A DNA stretch of 64,000 nucleotides from the NCBI GenBank assembly GCA_021613535.1, contig CP075493.1, forward strand, positions 1,488,001 through 1,552,000, in the 5' to 3' direction. The DNA is from Adineta vaga (Eukaryota; Rotifera). Of this stretch, positions 1-11,241 are shown piece after piece (position 1 is the first letter of the stretch; each line of letters begins with the position of its first letter). A program made the position numbers and the translations under genes. The notes under the pieces were generated by a model, which saw only the letters and a list, made by a program, of their open reading frames with translations, searched no databases and was not told where the DNA came from.

Positions 1-1832
1 ACAAGCAAAAGAAAATGTTTAAATTTTCGTTTTTTTTCTTTTCTTTCTTCGCTTATTGCGATCTATATAAAGCATATACTCGATTCTATTTCACTATCAG
101 TCGATCGATCGACACTTAGTTGTAAAGAAGACACATGTTACATATACTATAAATCAAATATAAATACTTTTCAAAACTATTAACAGAGCCTATGATGTTC
201 ACGTTGTTACACACTCTGTAATTTATTGATGATAATTTTCTTTAAAAAACTGAGGCTCATTAAAGGAATAACTCTTTATATTTCTATTTTTATTTCATAG
301 AAAAAAAAAAGAATACGATGATGTATATGCCTTGGTGATAAGGATCATGAGCTTTTCTCTTCTCATCACTATCGTCGTCATTGTCGTCGCCACTTTTTTA
401 TGAGATAAGGCTTCACTTTTGCATTGCTCTTGAGAGAAGAGAACAGTTGTTAAGCAAAAGTAATGTTCGTCAGAGCAACCATATCAGTCGAAACATAATA
501 AAAATAACCTTGGCCACATTTATATCGTTCTGTTCTAAAGAATAGCAAAATCGAGTTAAAACTAAAGTGGATTGATTCAAGTGTGTGCGTATGGTCAAAT
601 ATATTCCAATATCATATCTTTCTTGTTCTTCAATTCGAAAAGGATTACTTATTTCTTTAGTATCTCTCGTTCTTGTTGCTTTTATGAATGTCATCGAATA
701 AGTAAATGTGCGGCATATCAATATGCATTTTTGTGATTGTTTGCGTAATGATTTATGAGGATTAATTTAACTGAAGTATTCGAATGACGATGGTTAAAAC
801 CAAAACGAAATATTTCACAATAATCAATTAAGAAAATAAAACTATTGTTTCCTTTAATTAAAATTCGATAAAATCTAACGATTAGATGATATTTTTATTG
901 CTAATGATCATAGAGAATTACGAATCACTGCTTGTTAATATAGATAAAAGTATTCCTTTGTATGTTAGAATAAAGAAAATAAGTTGATCAATTCTTTGAA
1001 TCTATGTATTTCATCATTTATTTACATCTCTTTCTATAAATATTATATATTTCCAAACGTTATTTCATCACATACTATGGTCATTCTGATTGAACATAAC
1101 CGTCGATGAAGTGTATTTGATCGATCTTTTCTGCTGATCAGCAACAAAATATTTATTGTGTTTATATAATTTCATGTTCAATTAAATGTTTCAATAGTTT
1201 TTGATTTCTCTGTAATTGTAATACATTCAAAAAATCTTGTCCATCGTTATTCTTCTATTTCGTACATCAGAATCATCTTAGGCAAATATTTCAAAATAGC
1301 AAATCGATATTTTTTGACTAAGTTTTCCAATGCACATTTAATCAAATATTTTTCATACTCATTCCATGGTTGATATTGAAATAAAGAGTATTTATCTTCG
1401 ATGATTTCCACAATTTTTGATTGAACCATTTGAACAATATGTTATTGTTGATTTCGTCAATCGTTCCCGGTATATCAAACATGATTAATTCGATATAATC
1501 AATTTAGTGAACGGCAATTAAAGCATTCTTCAATAATCATGAATAATTTCAAGTTTTCATTCCACATTTTCCTTCCTTTTCTATCAATGAAACCAATTGT
1601 CGGTGAATAGATGGCAGCTATTGTTAGTTGTCGTTCTACATATAGCATTTACACAACTTATGATTATCTGTCGCTTTTATCAGTTGTAATCGGCATTTTT
1701 TTCTTTGTTCTAACTCCATGATTCTGACCCGACGATTGATATATAGTTATAATCTGGTAAACAACTAAAACTATGTCTATGTTGTATGATTATCTCGTTT
1801 TTAAATTCATTAAGATATAATTATTGATCATC
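1..1832. other. no supported gene, AT-rich
   Basis: No convincing gene. The longest open stretch is about 60 codons on the minus strand (1247-1429). It has fairly gene-like composition, but I found no partner exons or recognisable motif, so I leave it uncalled. Confidence 0.4.
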
Positions 1833-2405
1833 ATGCAATTCGTTCGATTTTCTGATCGTGAAAATAAAATTAGTCGATTGGCGTTATCGCCCGATAATAC
1901 CATTAATTGTCGATATTTTGAAAAAGCATTTCCCGGTGCTTTGAGTATACGATATAAAATCGATAACTCTCATGAATATATGAGGTGTGTAAAATAAATA
2001 TGTTCACATAATCGAAAGAGACAACTTTATTTTTAGTATACCTTTCAATGCTGATGGAAACTATTCATGAGAATGGGATTCAGATGTCATCTATGAAGTA
2101 GCCGATCCTTATAGTGAGAAGCTAAATATTTGATTTTAGAATATACTCTCTCTTTATGTTTCAGATGGTAAACCTTCACCATCTCCATCACCATCACCAT
2201 CTTCATCTCCATCAAAGATCATGTCATGGTTATTTACAGCTGCAAGTAAGTTCATCACTATTGTTATAATTGTGAAAATTTATAATTCTTTTACTGGGCG
2301 TTAGTTAATTTGGGTTTATGTTATTCTTTTTCAATGATAGATCTATTCAAATCTACAAGTTCGAATATTAATGATAAGAAAAACATTATGATCAAGTCCG
2401 TATAG
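1833..2405 (+). pseudogene. TDP-43 N-terminal-domain-like gene with in-frame TGA
   Basis: Four exons can be joined with clean GT/AG introns: 1833-1984, 2037-2113, 2165-2245 and 2341 to a TAG at 2403-2405. The first two encode a domain resembling the N-terminal oligomerisation domain of TDP-43: FPGALSIRYK matches FPGACGLRYR, and a later DSDVIYEVADPY matches the GNLVYVVNYPKD strand. Between them a TGA at 2068-2070 falls at the tryptophan-containing turn (family context AGWGN), so TGG to TGA is the simple explanation. Exon 3 encodes a Ser-Pro repeat from CCATCW triplets. No RRM follows, so this is not a full TARDBP gene. It could be a pseudogene, a polymorphic null allele or a base error. The domain match is from memory of the family. 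Confidence 0.55.
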
Positions 2406-2607
2406 AAAATGTAAGAAGATCCATCCTTTTATATGGTGTTGTGTTGTTTTGTATCTTTGTTTTTTGTATAACAAAACTTGAGAATGCATGATGCTTTTGT
2501 ATAAACGTATTAATTACATATATTGTCACATATTAGATATATCTAATCGCTTCTAGTTCTCATAAACTATATCTATGCTTTATGTGTGTATTATTATTAC
2601 TATTCAG

Positions 2608-3000
2608 ATAACAGGTGAATACACCTGGAAATGTATATTTTATAGCTTCGATAGAATTATGCTAAGCTATATTAATATAATGTATTATTTAGGTATTTTA
2701 GGCATTTGTATGGGTTCTATTATGTATAACATGTGGTCAACTATATACGAAGATTGCATAAAATATTTCTCTTCTACTGCATCTGATCGTACTGAAACTT
2801 CCACATATCATTTTAAAATTCGAATAGCTATCGTAATTATTGTTTTGTCAGTATATATCACATCAATAAATAAAGTATCTCCATTGATCATTCGAACAAT
2901 ATGTATCAAATTCAAGGATTGGATGAAAAACATTGATTATGAACGCCTTACTTACAGTCCATTGGCTCCTCTACAAACAACTACTTCACCATCAACTTAA
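2608..3000 (+). CDS. possible membrane-protein exon, unknown
   Basis: Open stretch of about 130 codons ending in TAA at 2998-3000. It encodes two hydrophobic segments, roughly 2656-2740 and 2815-2910 in DNA terms, and a Thr/Ser-rich tail. It can stand alone from an ATG at 2575. Alternatively an acceptor at 2606-2607 (TATTCAG) puts it in the same phase as a possible donor GTATAG at 2400 in the preceding TDP-43-like gene. I do not recognise the family. Confidence 0.35.
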   Translation: MTGEYTWKCIFYSFDRIMLSYINIMYYLGILGICMGSIMYNMWSTIYEDCIKYFSSTASDRTETSTYHFKIRIAIVIIVLSVYITSINKVSPLIIRTICIKFKDWMKNIDYERLTYSPLAPLQTTTSPST

Positions 3001-3156
3001 AGAATCTTTTGAAAAACGACTATGTCACAATTTTATTTTATTTCAAATAAAAAGATGTTATTCTTATAATCATCATAAAATAGAAAATTCAATGTTTAGG
3101 AAAAGCGAAAGTTTCATTGGAATCAAATAGTAAGGAATGTATAAGTTTCGTTTAGA

Positions 3157-6100
3157 TCAATTGATCTTATATTTAAGAGAAAGTCCATTCTTTGGTGACG
3201 ATCTTTTTGGTAAATTAATATCACGTACAGATAAACGATATTTGTTAAATAATTGTCGAGCAATAAGAATTGAATCACCTAGAAATTAAAAAAAGGTTTT
3301 CTCTCACATCGAACCAAATCAAATTTCTACCTTGTGTAGTCGTTGGATAAGTTTTTGTATCTAGCATAAAGAATGGTAATTCAGCTTCGAGAAATAAACG
3401 TTCATTTAAGACTTTTTGATCAATGGGTACACCCTAAATCAATTAAATATTTTTATAGATCAAATATTAAAAAACTTCCTACTTCAACAAGACTTTTCAC
3501 TAAAATATCGAAAAACACAAACCATCGCTTAGCATAATAACTATACAACAGAAAAGGAAACATAATAATACATCGACATCTAAGAAATTACATACTCTTG
3601 AATCATTCCTGACCAAAATTTATTTGCATAATCATATAAACCTAATGTATAATTATTTCCCCAAATCGATACTTGAAGTTTAGCATTAAGATTATAAAAA
3701 TGAATATCTTCTTCACTGTCAGCAAATTGTAATGCGTCTCGCACCCAATTTCCTAATAAAAATCGACGATCTGATGCTAAAATTAATTCTGTATCGCCTA
3801 AGATATCAACAAGAAGTGCTGCTTGAGTACTAAAAATATAAATTCATTTATTAATGTGTACATAAAGAAAACGAAAGATCCTTTTATCGATTACAAACCT
3901 AACTCCATAAAGATCACTTTGATTATATGCCGCAACCAATTGAGTGTAAGTACTGTAAAAATGATATTGAAGAACTTCTTTGGTGATGTCGACTAAATCA
4001 TATCGAAATAAATCCGATTGAAGTTCATTTGATGCAATAACTAACAATTCCCATGCGGAGAATAATAATTTCAAATCGAAATTGATCTAATCAAAATTTT
4101 CTATGTGAGCATTTTCTGTTTTTTAGTTATTCAAAATCTCTTACATCTTGTTGATCGTAAAGTTTCGGTCTACTTAACATAACCGATCGATCACCATAAG
4201 GATTGTCATGATAAACTGAATTTCCAAGAATCTTCCATGCATATAATGCTGTTTTAGGTAGTGATTGATTATTACCATATCGACGCGTAACAAAATGAGC
4301 AAGCCATTCATTCAATTCAGTAGCATTCAATGGACTTCGCCATGATTGTTCCAATGCAAATTCATACATGATTTCATTCTGATTGATACCTTCCATAGTA
4401 ATACCAACTCCAATCATATGATCACCTGAAAATTGTCGTGCTGCTTGTGGTCCCTGAAAATAAAATCGAAATTATTGATAATTGAAAGAACCTTCTATTC
4501 ACATGTGTAACATTGACAAGTGAACCAAAGAGATAGTTATTTCCACCAAAATCATGTAACATATTCCAAATATAATAATGTCCATAGAAAGATTCGAAAC
4601 GAGAATATTCAGGAATGGCTTCAGAAAATAAATCCAGTAGAATTAAATGACCCTGAAATCAAAATTCAATACATATTATATAATTATAAGACCAAAATAA
4701 AAAAACGTATTCTTACAATAGGAACTTTACTAAGGTAACTTTTTGCTCGAGCTGGCGTCCAAAAATCGGATAGAAATAACCATGCTTGCATGACCCTATA
4801 GATATAAAACATAAAAGAAAACAAAAAGTTTCTTAAGTCGTTTACCAAACAGCATTTGGATCGACTGTTTTCATCGCTTGAAAAATACCTGCATTAACAT
4901 TCGCTAAATATTGAAGATCACTGAAGACGACAAAAGTTTACTAATTAATAACATTCAACCAATATTATATACCTATTTGGTGGCGTCATTTCATTAAATA
5001 AATCACAGGCATAATAATGGGATTTAAGATTGAGTGCTGTCACCGTCTATTACAAGAGATTTCTTGAAGAAAAAATCTGTCGATACTTTGAACTTAACAT
5101 ACTTCGTTTAATAATTCGACTCCAACTTGTTGAAAGAATGGATCAGTAGGATCCAAATATGGTAAACTAAAATGAATAATCTGTTTCATAATGAATCGTT
5201 TTTTATTTGAAAAACAGACCATGATTCATTGCAACCAAAACCAACCCAATCTGATGATTTATAAAACTTTGCTGTTGGAAAACGTCTAAACAGTTATCGG
5301 AAAACATACTTTTCTTGATTTATTGTAAAAATCATTCATTTTTTTACTTACACAGGAGCAGTTCGAGGCATAAAACCAGTAAATGCTGGCAAAACTGGTA
5401 TGATACCAATATCCGTCATTCGTTGAATGATTTGCTTAGCAAGTTGAAATTGTGCTTGATGCCAATTATTTGATAAAGGACCACCATGCTTTTGAAGATT
5501 ACCCATACGAAACCTGTTTGTATTTTCATAGAAATAAATGACCGTCAAGAAAAGAAAATTGTTTTTACCAAGCTAAGAAAGCAGGACCAGTAAAATAACT
5601 ATCAAGTTCACTTTGTGGAAAACCCATTCGTAGAAAAACCTAATAAAAAACACAGAATAATACAGATACAGATAAAGTTAATTTCAATTGATTACTTTAT
5701 TATAAATATATTCCATTCCGGTTGTTGCATAAACTATATTAATACCATTCATCGCCATCCAATCTATTTCTTTTTCCCATCTTCACATTGAACAAAGAAA
5801 AGGCCGTAGAAAGTTCATAAAGATATCTATTTACCTTGAGAAATTCCAAAAGACTGCAGAGTAACTAAATGTACATGGATTTCCATACCAACGATACAAA
5901 TCATTAGCAACGATTCGAATAGTTTCACTTATTGGCAATAATGTAGAACCAGTCAGACGATTATTCTTTCCTGCCCAATAAACTATAGTGGAAAATAGAT
6001 GCATCTCTTATGAATGATATTTTTATTATTTCATACCTGAACTATCAGCTACATATTTCAAATAGTAATTAAAACCCCAAGCTGCAGCTACACCTGTCGA

Positions 6101-6534
6101 TGCAGATATTCGTATTGAGCCTGCTACTGATCCATTCGAAAGTTCAAACACATCTTTGCCATTAACCGCTAAATCTGCATTAACTACGACTTCAAAACTT
6201 TTTGCAACCGGAGCACCATCGAGTGCTCGTGATATTAAATCAGAAACAGCTTGTGCTGACGTTGGAGATACAATAGGCTTTGGCCAATCAACAGCATACG
6301 ATTCTGGAAAAAGAATACAATATTTTCATAATGTTTCGCAATCATCGTTTATTAAAAACTATCATGAAAATATAACTGCCGTGTCATACTTTAAGACAAA
6401 TCTTCAATCACGAATTGTTTTTCTTCTATTCATCTTTCAACGTGTATATATGAATAATAATAATAATCCCATCACTTACGATATAATAGTGACAAACCCA
6501 CAAGACATGATAATAAACAACGTATCATCGTCAT
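3157..6534 (-). CDS. NAGLU: alpha-N-acetylglucosaminidase (lysosomal)
   Basis: Multi-exon gene for the lysosomal glycosidase that removes terminal alpha-GlcNAc from heparan sulfate (GH89). Start ATG 6532-6534; exon 1 encodes a signal peptide ([18 protein letters not shown]), followed by intron 6304-6479. Exons in protein order match the human enzyme throughout: [37 protein letters not shown] (likely first catalytic Glu), [11 protein letters not shown], a [11 protein letters not shown] segment (second catalytic Glu region), [14 protein letters not shown] and a C-terminal [11 protein letters not shown]. The 3' exons are 3157-3278, 3331-3433, 3483-3540, 3596-3829, 3899-4086, 4145-4453 and 4512 onward. 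The stop is TGA at 3157-3159. Introns are about 50-70 bp. The gene lies 158 bp downstream of PSMD12 on the same strand, and an acceptor-like CTCTCTAG abuts its ATG. No break seen; exon edges between 4650 and 6300 were not all fixed. Confidence 0.93.
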
Positions 6535-6692
6535 CTAGAGAGCACAGGTTTAGTTTATTCTTCGGTTTTTTTTCTTTACGAAGAGATAGAATAAGATAAT
6601 AAAAAGAGAAAGATCAACAAAAAAAAGAGGTGCAAACATTAGTGTAACATCACATTTTTAATTTGAAAAGAAAAACGTGAATCTTTTTATGT

Positions 6693-8565
6693 TTATGATC
6701 GAACAGCATGAACTGTTTCTTCTTTATTGATTAAATGGCATGTTTTATTGATAATTGTCATTAAGGAATTCAAATTAACCGACCATTCATTAAGAATTTC
6801 TTGTGGTGATTGTTTCTGTTGAAATGTAACGATATCTTGAAGACGATCAATTTTTGCGCTTATTGTTTTATTTGAAACCAAATTTGATAAGAATTGTTCA
6901 GCTTCATCCTTAGTTAATTCAAGTAATTCAGCCATTTTTTGTGTACGAACGCGTGTATAATATTTAGCCATAATACGCATGTTCTATATTGAATAGAAAA
7001 TAGACATTTGTTTTTCTGAGGACTATAATAAAGAATGAAACTTACATGTTCAACAACACGAACTTTAAAATCTTCCCAACTTTTTTTTCCATCTTCTTTA
7101 TTTGTAAAAACAGTTGTTGCTCGATCGTCAGCAGTACCATTTTTTAATTCATGTTCGAAATTCTTCAAAATATCTTTCCAATGAATAAGTTCTTGAGTTT
7201 TAAAACGTTGTAATAATTCTCTGAAAAATACGCAAATCGATAATTAAGAAAATAGCAGAACATCTTTTCGTATATTTTACTTGTATTTTGGAATTTGTTC
7301 GAGATTTTTATCGAGAAATAAACGATGTAAAAAGTCCGATTGTTCATTATTATAAGGTGATAAAGTCAAATAGAGGACAACATATTTTAATGCTTGTTTC
7401 ATTTTTTCTGAATCTTGTTTAATACGTGGTGTTTCATAATAATGTTTATAATGTTGACAAACATCAAAATAATTCTTTTCGTGTAAATCCATTTCAATCA
7501 TTAATTCATAATATTTCAATTTCAAATCCTAAATAAAGAACGATTTCATATAGGAACTATCTAAGTTCATGAACGGATCTTAAACTACGAAGATATTTTT
7601 CGATCGACCTCAATGATAAGAAATCATATCGTTACATATTACAATACTCATGAACCCTTGGGACTAAAGAATGAAAACAAAATATTTTACATGTGAGGCT
7701 TCATCATCAAATGATTTTGTATTGATTTTTTTCGAAATAATTTGCGTTCGAATATAATCATTTTTTGCCAAACATAAACGCATTTGCTCCAATAAAAATT
7801 CCAATTTTTCACGTCGATCCATAGTACCATACGTTTCTACCTAGTAGAAATAAAACAATACCATACGAACATATTGTTTAAACTAAGAGATCAATCTTAC
7901 TTGAAGTTCTTGCAAAATTTCGGCTGCTTCCTTTGTTTTACCTTGACTTTCATAGATATCAGATAATTTTTTTGTTAATCGTGCACGTTCATTTTCAACA
8001 AAAATCTACATAGAATTCATTCAAAATAAACAAAAACCACACTTCGTTTTTCTAAATCATTTACTTTGCCTGTAGTCACGTTACGAAGTGTTTCAATTAA
8101 TTTCAATTTTGTATCCAAATCCGGTGTTTTTTCAACTAATTCATATGCTTCTTGAACCATTTTTGTAATTGCTTGTTTCAATTGACTACGACGTTTTGAT
8201 AACGTCACGATATGTTCATTCAAAAGTTCCCATTGTTTTGCTGCATAACAATATTTAACAATAGCAACAAGAACACGTCCTGTTGAAATCGCATCAGCTG
8301 CCTAAGTATGATAATCTGTGATACAAGAGAGATTCGATTTATGTTGGAAAAATCTTACAGTACGAGTTTGTTTTTCCAATGGTAATAATCGTTCAAGAGC
8401 ATCGTTTAATTTCGATGGATCCTAAATAAAGTAGAAGTTGTTTGAAAATATCTTAAAATTAAAATTTCAATTTACTTTCATCATTTCATCACATTCTTTG
8501 AGTTTTTGATCGACTACTGATGAGTAATCGACTTCCATTTTAATGAGTCTATCGGCATCAGCCAT
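6693..8565 (-). CDS. PSMD12: 26S proteasome regulatory subunit Rpn5
   Basis: Non-ATPase lid subunit of the 19S proteasome regulatory particle. Exons: 8476-8565, 8359-8421, 8065-8301, 7901-8004, 7691-7840, 7281-7528, 7046-7220 and 6693-6983, joined by 50-160 bp introns. Start ATG 8563-8565, stop TAA 6693-6695. The helical-repeat N-terminus leads to a PCI domain. The C-terminal exon reads [20 protein letters not shown], then [18 protein letters not shown] and the closing [15 protein letters not shown] helix, all close to animal PSMD12. Length is in the family's normal range and no key segment is missing. Acceptor-like TTATTGTAG precedes the ATG by about 25 nt on the coding strand. Confidence 0.95.
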
Positions 8566-8944
8566 ATTTGTTGATATTATTGAATATTATGATCTACAAT
8601 AAAAAGCATATGTCAACAATAAATTCACGAACAAAACATATATAATCTTAAGTGTTTGAATTCGATGACAAAACCACTATGAAATTCATCGAACCGGTGC
8701 ATTTTGTTTTATTAAATAGGTGGAACGATATAAGTTTCTATTGGATACATACTATGCCAAATCAATAATCATAGTGATGTATGAGAGACATCTGTCGCTC
8801 ATGAGAAATAATACGATATTAGCGTACTTCGAATTTGAATGCATGTTGTTGTAGCCTAGCCGCTAGCTAGCTTTAGTCCGATGATAATTAACATTCTTTA
8901 TATCAATCAATTGTAATCATTTTGCTGTTTTCGAAAATAATATT

Positions 8945-9286
8945 TTGCCTACGTTTATAAATCCAAACAATAGTCTTTCTTCTTTCTTATTTTCTTATCG
9001 ACCGTGGCTACATCATCTCAGGTTCTCGAATCCGGCAACGGATTCTATAGAATCCGGTCGGAAGAAAACTCAGTCATATGCTTCAAATTTGATGAACGGC
9101 GTTTTTAGCTATATTGTACTACGACCTTATGCTCACCTATCGGATCCGTCAAAATCCGATTGCGAACAACCGAATAATAAACGCCATTCCATCAACGATG
9201 TCATTGCCAGCAAAAAGAATAAAACTCTTGCTGTGAAAGATGAAGATATTTTGATAAGTTTTGCAAATTATGGATCAAGTAATTGA
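8945..9286 (+). CDS. hypothetical open stretch, start unclear
   Basis: An open frame of about 113 codons ending TGA at 9284-9286. It has no ATG near its beginning (first in-frame ATG about 9092), so it is either the tail of a spliced gene or spurious. The translation is hydrophilic, with KSDCEQPNNKRHSINDV. I do not recognise it. It contains an 18-bp perfect palindrome at 9039-9056. Confidence 0.25.
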   Translation: MPTFINPNNSLSSFLFSYRPWLHHLRFSNPATDSIESGRKKTQSYASNLMNGVFSYIVLRPYAHLSDPSKSDCEQPNNKRHSINDVIASKKNKTLAVKDEDILISFANYGSSN

Positions 9287-9396
9287 TTCATACTAGATGA
9301 TTCTAAACAAAAATCATCGATAATAAAGTTATTTGAACATGGTGCGTGCTTCTTTTTTTGTTTCTAAAACAAGGAATTTATTATTTATCTAATCTA

Positions 9397-9975
9397 GATC
9401 CAGACCGATGTAATATGATAAATCTATCGAATTCATTTCGGTTAATGCAAGAAGTATGTCAATACTCTTATTATTGTCTCAGATGAACGCCAAAAGAACT
9501 TTTGCTCTTCCTTTCATTCACTCTATCGTCACTGTAGAACCTAAAGGAGTTAGACGACTTGAAGTGATTTATCAGCAAATTCATAAGTAGGTTTCCTAAA
9601 AAAGATAAGTCAATTGAAAACACCAATCACGTTGTTTCATTCGTTTTTATTAACCAACATATCAGTAAAAACATTGACCTTTCTTTGTTTTTTTAATTCA
9701 TATTCTATATTCAACACTATATAAACAATGAACGTTTATCCATTTTATAGACAATGCGTAATATGGAATTGCAACGAGTTCAAAGTGCGAGACATATTCG
9801 ATACAATTTCATGAACGACCAAAATAAAACATCAATGGTCGAACAAATCATCGAAAAAGGTTTGCTAGGTACCGAAGAGGTTATGGAGAAGGTTTCTGAT
9901 ATCATCCTCACAATAACCTCAGAACAAACTCAAATGATCCATTTATTAAAATTAGTGATTCAAGGCAGAATGTAA
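9397..9975 (+). CDS. small hypothetical gene, exon structure uncertain
   Basis: Two readings are possible. In the first, exons about 9397-9450, 9481-9594 (MNAKRTFALPFIHSIV start, donor GTAGGT) and 9751 onward are spliced. In the second, an independent 73-residue ORF runs from ATG 9754 to TAA 9973-9975, directly after an acceptor-like TTTTATAG, as a trans-spliced gene might have. The 73-residue product looks alpha-helical (SMVEQIIEKGLLGTEEVMEK). No family recognised. Confidence 0.3.
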
Positions 9976-11241
9976 TGACTGATGATTTATACGATATAGT
10001 TGACTCTTCAATCATACAATTTATCTGTAGCTAAAACTTTGATAATAACTTATTGAATTATGTATTTTCGATCAGATTTACAACTGAATGACTCTTTCTT
10101 CAGACAGACTAATTTTATATAAAAATGGGCATTTACTTAGAACTATTCATTTAAATTCTAAAATATATAAATACTGTATATTTGATGATATTGAAAACGG
10201 ATTTATAAATTGTCTTTCTGTCTGTGCTTACAACATTTATTATTTCAATTCTAAATGTTATTCTATAAACAAATATCCGAACATTACATGATTTCAAACA
10301 TTGATGGATGTTTTCAGGATTTATATCATCATAGTCAATAGTTGATTTGTTATTGTTCCCATGTCATGCTAAATGAACAATTGCAAAGAAGCGTCATATA
10401 AAACGAAAATAAAAATTACATAAACGATTTGCTTCAAGATTTATTCGAACGTTGCCTTTAATATGTCGAATAATAACTAAAAGCCTTCGGGTATTACTAC
10501 TCAATCCTACGATAAGATATTGCAATACAATAAAAGCATTGAAATAGTCCAGTGCAAATAGCTGCTGATGAATTGCACCGTTCTTTCGCATGACTAAAAG
10601 ATGTATATAAACTGTTACTTACCACTAGAATGAATGTGCGGAAGAGTAACCCAGATCTAACAAAACGGCCTGTAATCACTGATATAGTATAGTAATGATC
10701 GTAGTTTCGTATAATCTATGTTGTGAAAAATTCTTAAAGAAATTGGTAATACTAATGTATTATTTCCTTTTCTTATCTGATCCTATGGATACAATAGTCG
10801 GAGTAGTATAACGAGGTCTGAAATTCAATTTTTCTTATTCAAACTAATTCTTATATCATAAAGATATGTAATAGATGACAGCTAGTAGTATATACTACGT
10901 CTGATCGTTATATCAGAATGAAAGAATTAAGAGAATATCAATGAAGTACCGACAGTTGTCAATATCTCATTTATCGATCGGCACGTATAATAGAGTTGTT
11001 TTAATCAATCACATGTGATGTCTACAAAGTTTATAAACAGAACGTGTCGATCATCGATTAACTTTGATCTCACTCACTCTCTCTCTCTCTCTTTTCTGAC
11101 GAACACATAGCGATAAAAAGGGTAAGACAATATTGTCAAAGTACAACAAATATACAAAAGAGCAAGAGAGAAAAAAGAAGAATAACGAACGCATCACTAT
11201 CTTTCATTTACTCTTTAATCCACTTCACTTATACATTTACA
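9976..11241. other. intergenic, with remnant near 10.4 kb
   Basis: No intact gene seen. A CT-rich microsatellite sits near 11080-11093. A short stretch at 10400-10449 resembles the 3' coding end of the charged secreted gene at 44.5 kb and is listed separately. Confidence 0.5.
10400..10449 (+). pseudogene. remnant of a paralogue of the 44-kb gene
   Basis: About 40 bases read KLHKRFASRFIR, against KLHKRFALRFIR in the last exon of the secreted charged protein at 43993-44548. An in-frame stop lies just upstream (KRK then TAA). The similarity extends to the DNA level but fades on both sides. I read it as the 3' end of a decayed duplicate. It is short, so chance cannot be fully excluded. Confidence 0.45.

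Noticed and set aside
2165-2215. CCATCW repeat as a mobile-element repeat
   Set aside because: It reads in frame as Ser-Pro codons between splice sites, so it is coding low complexity.
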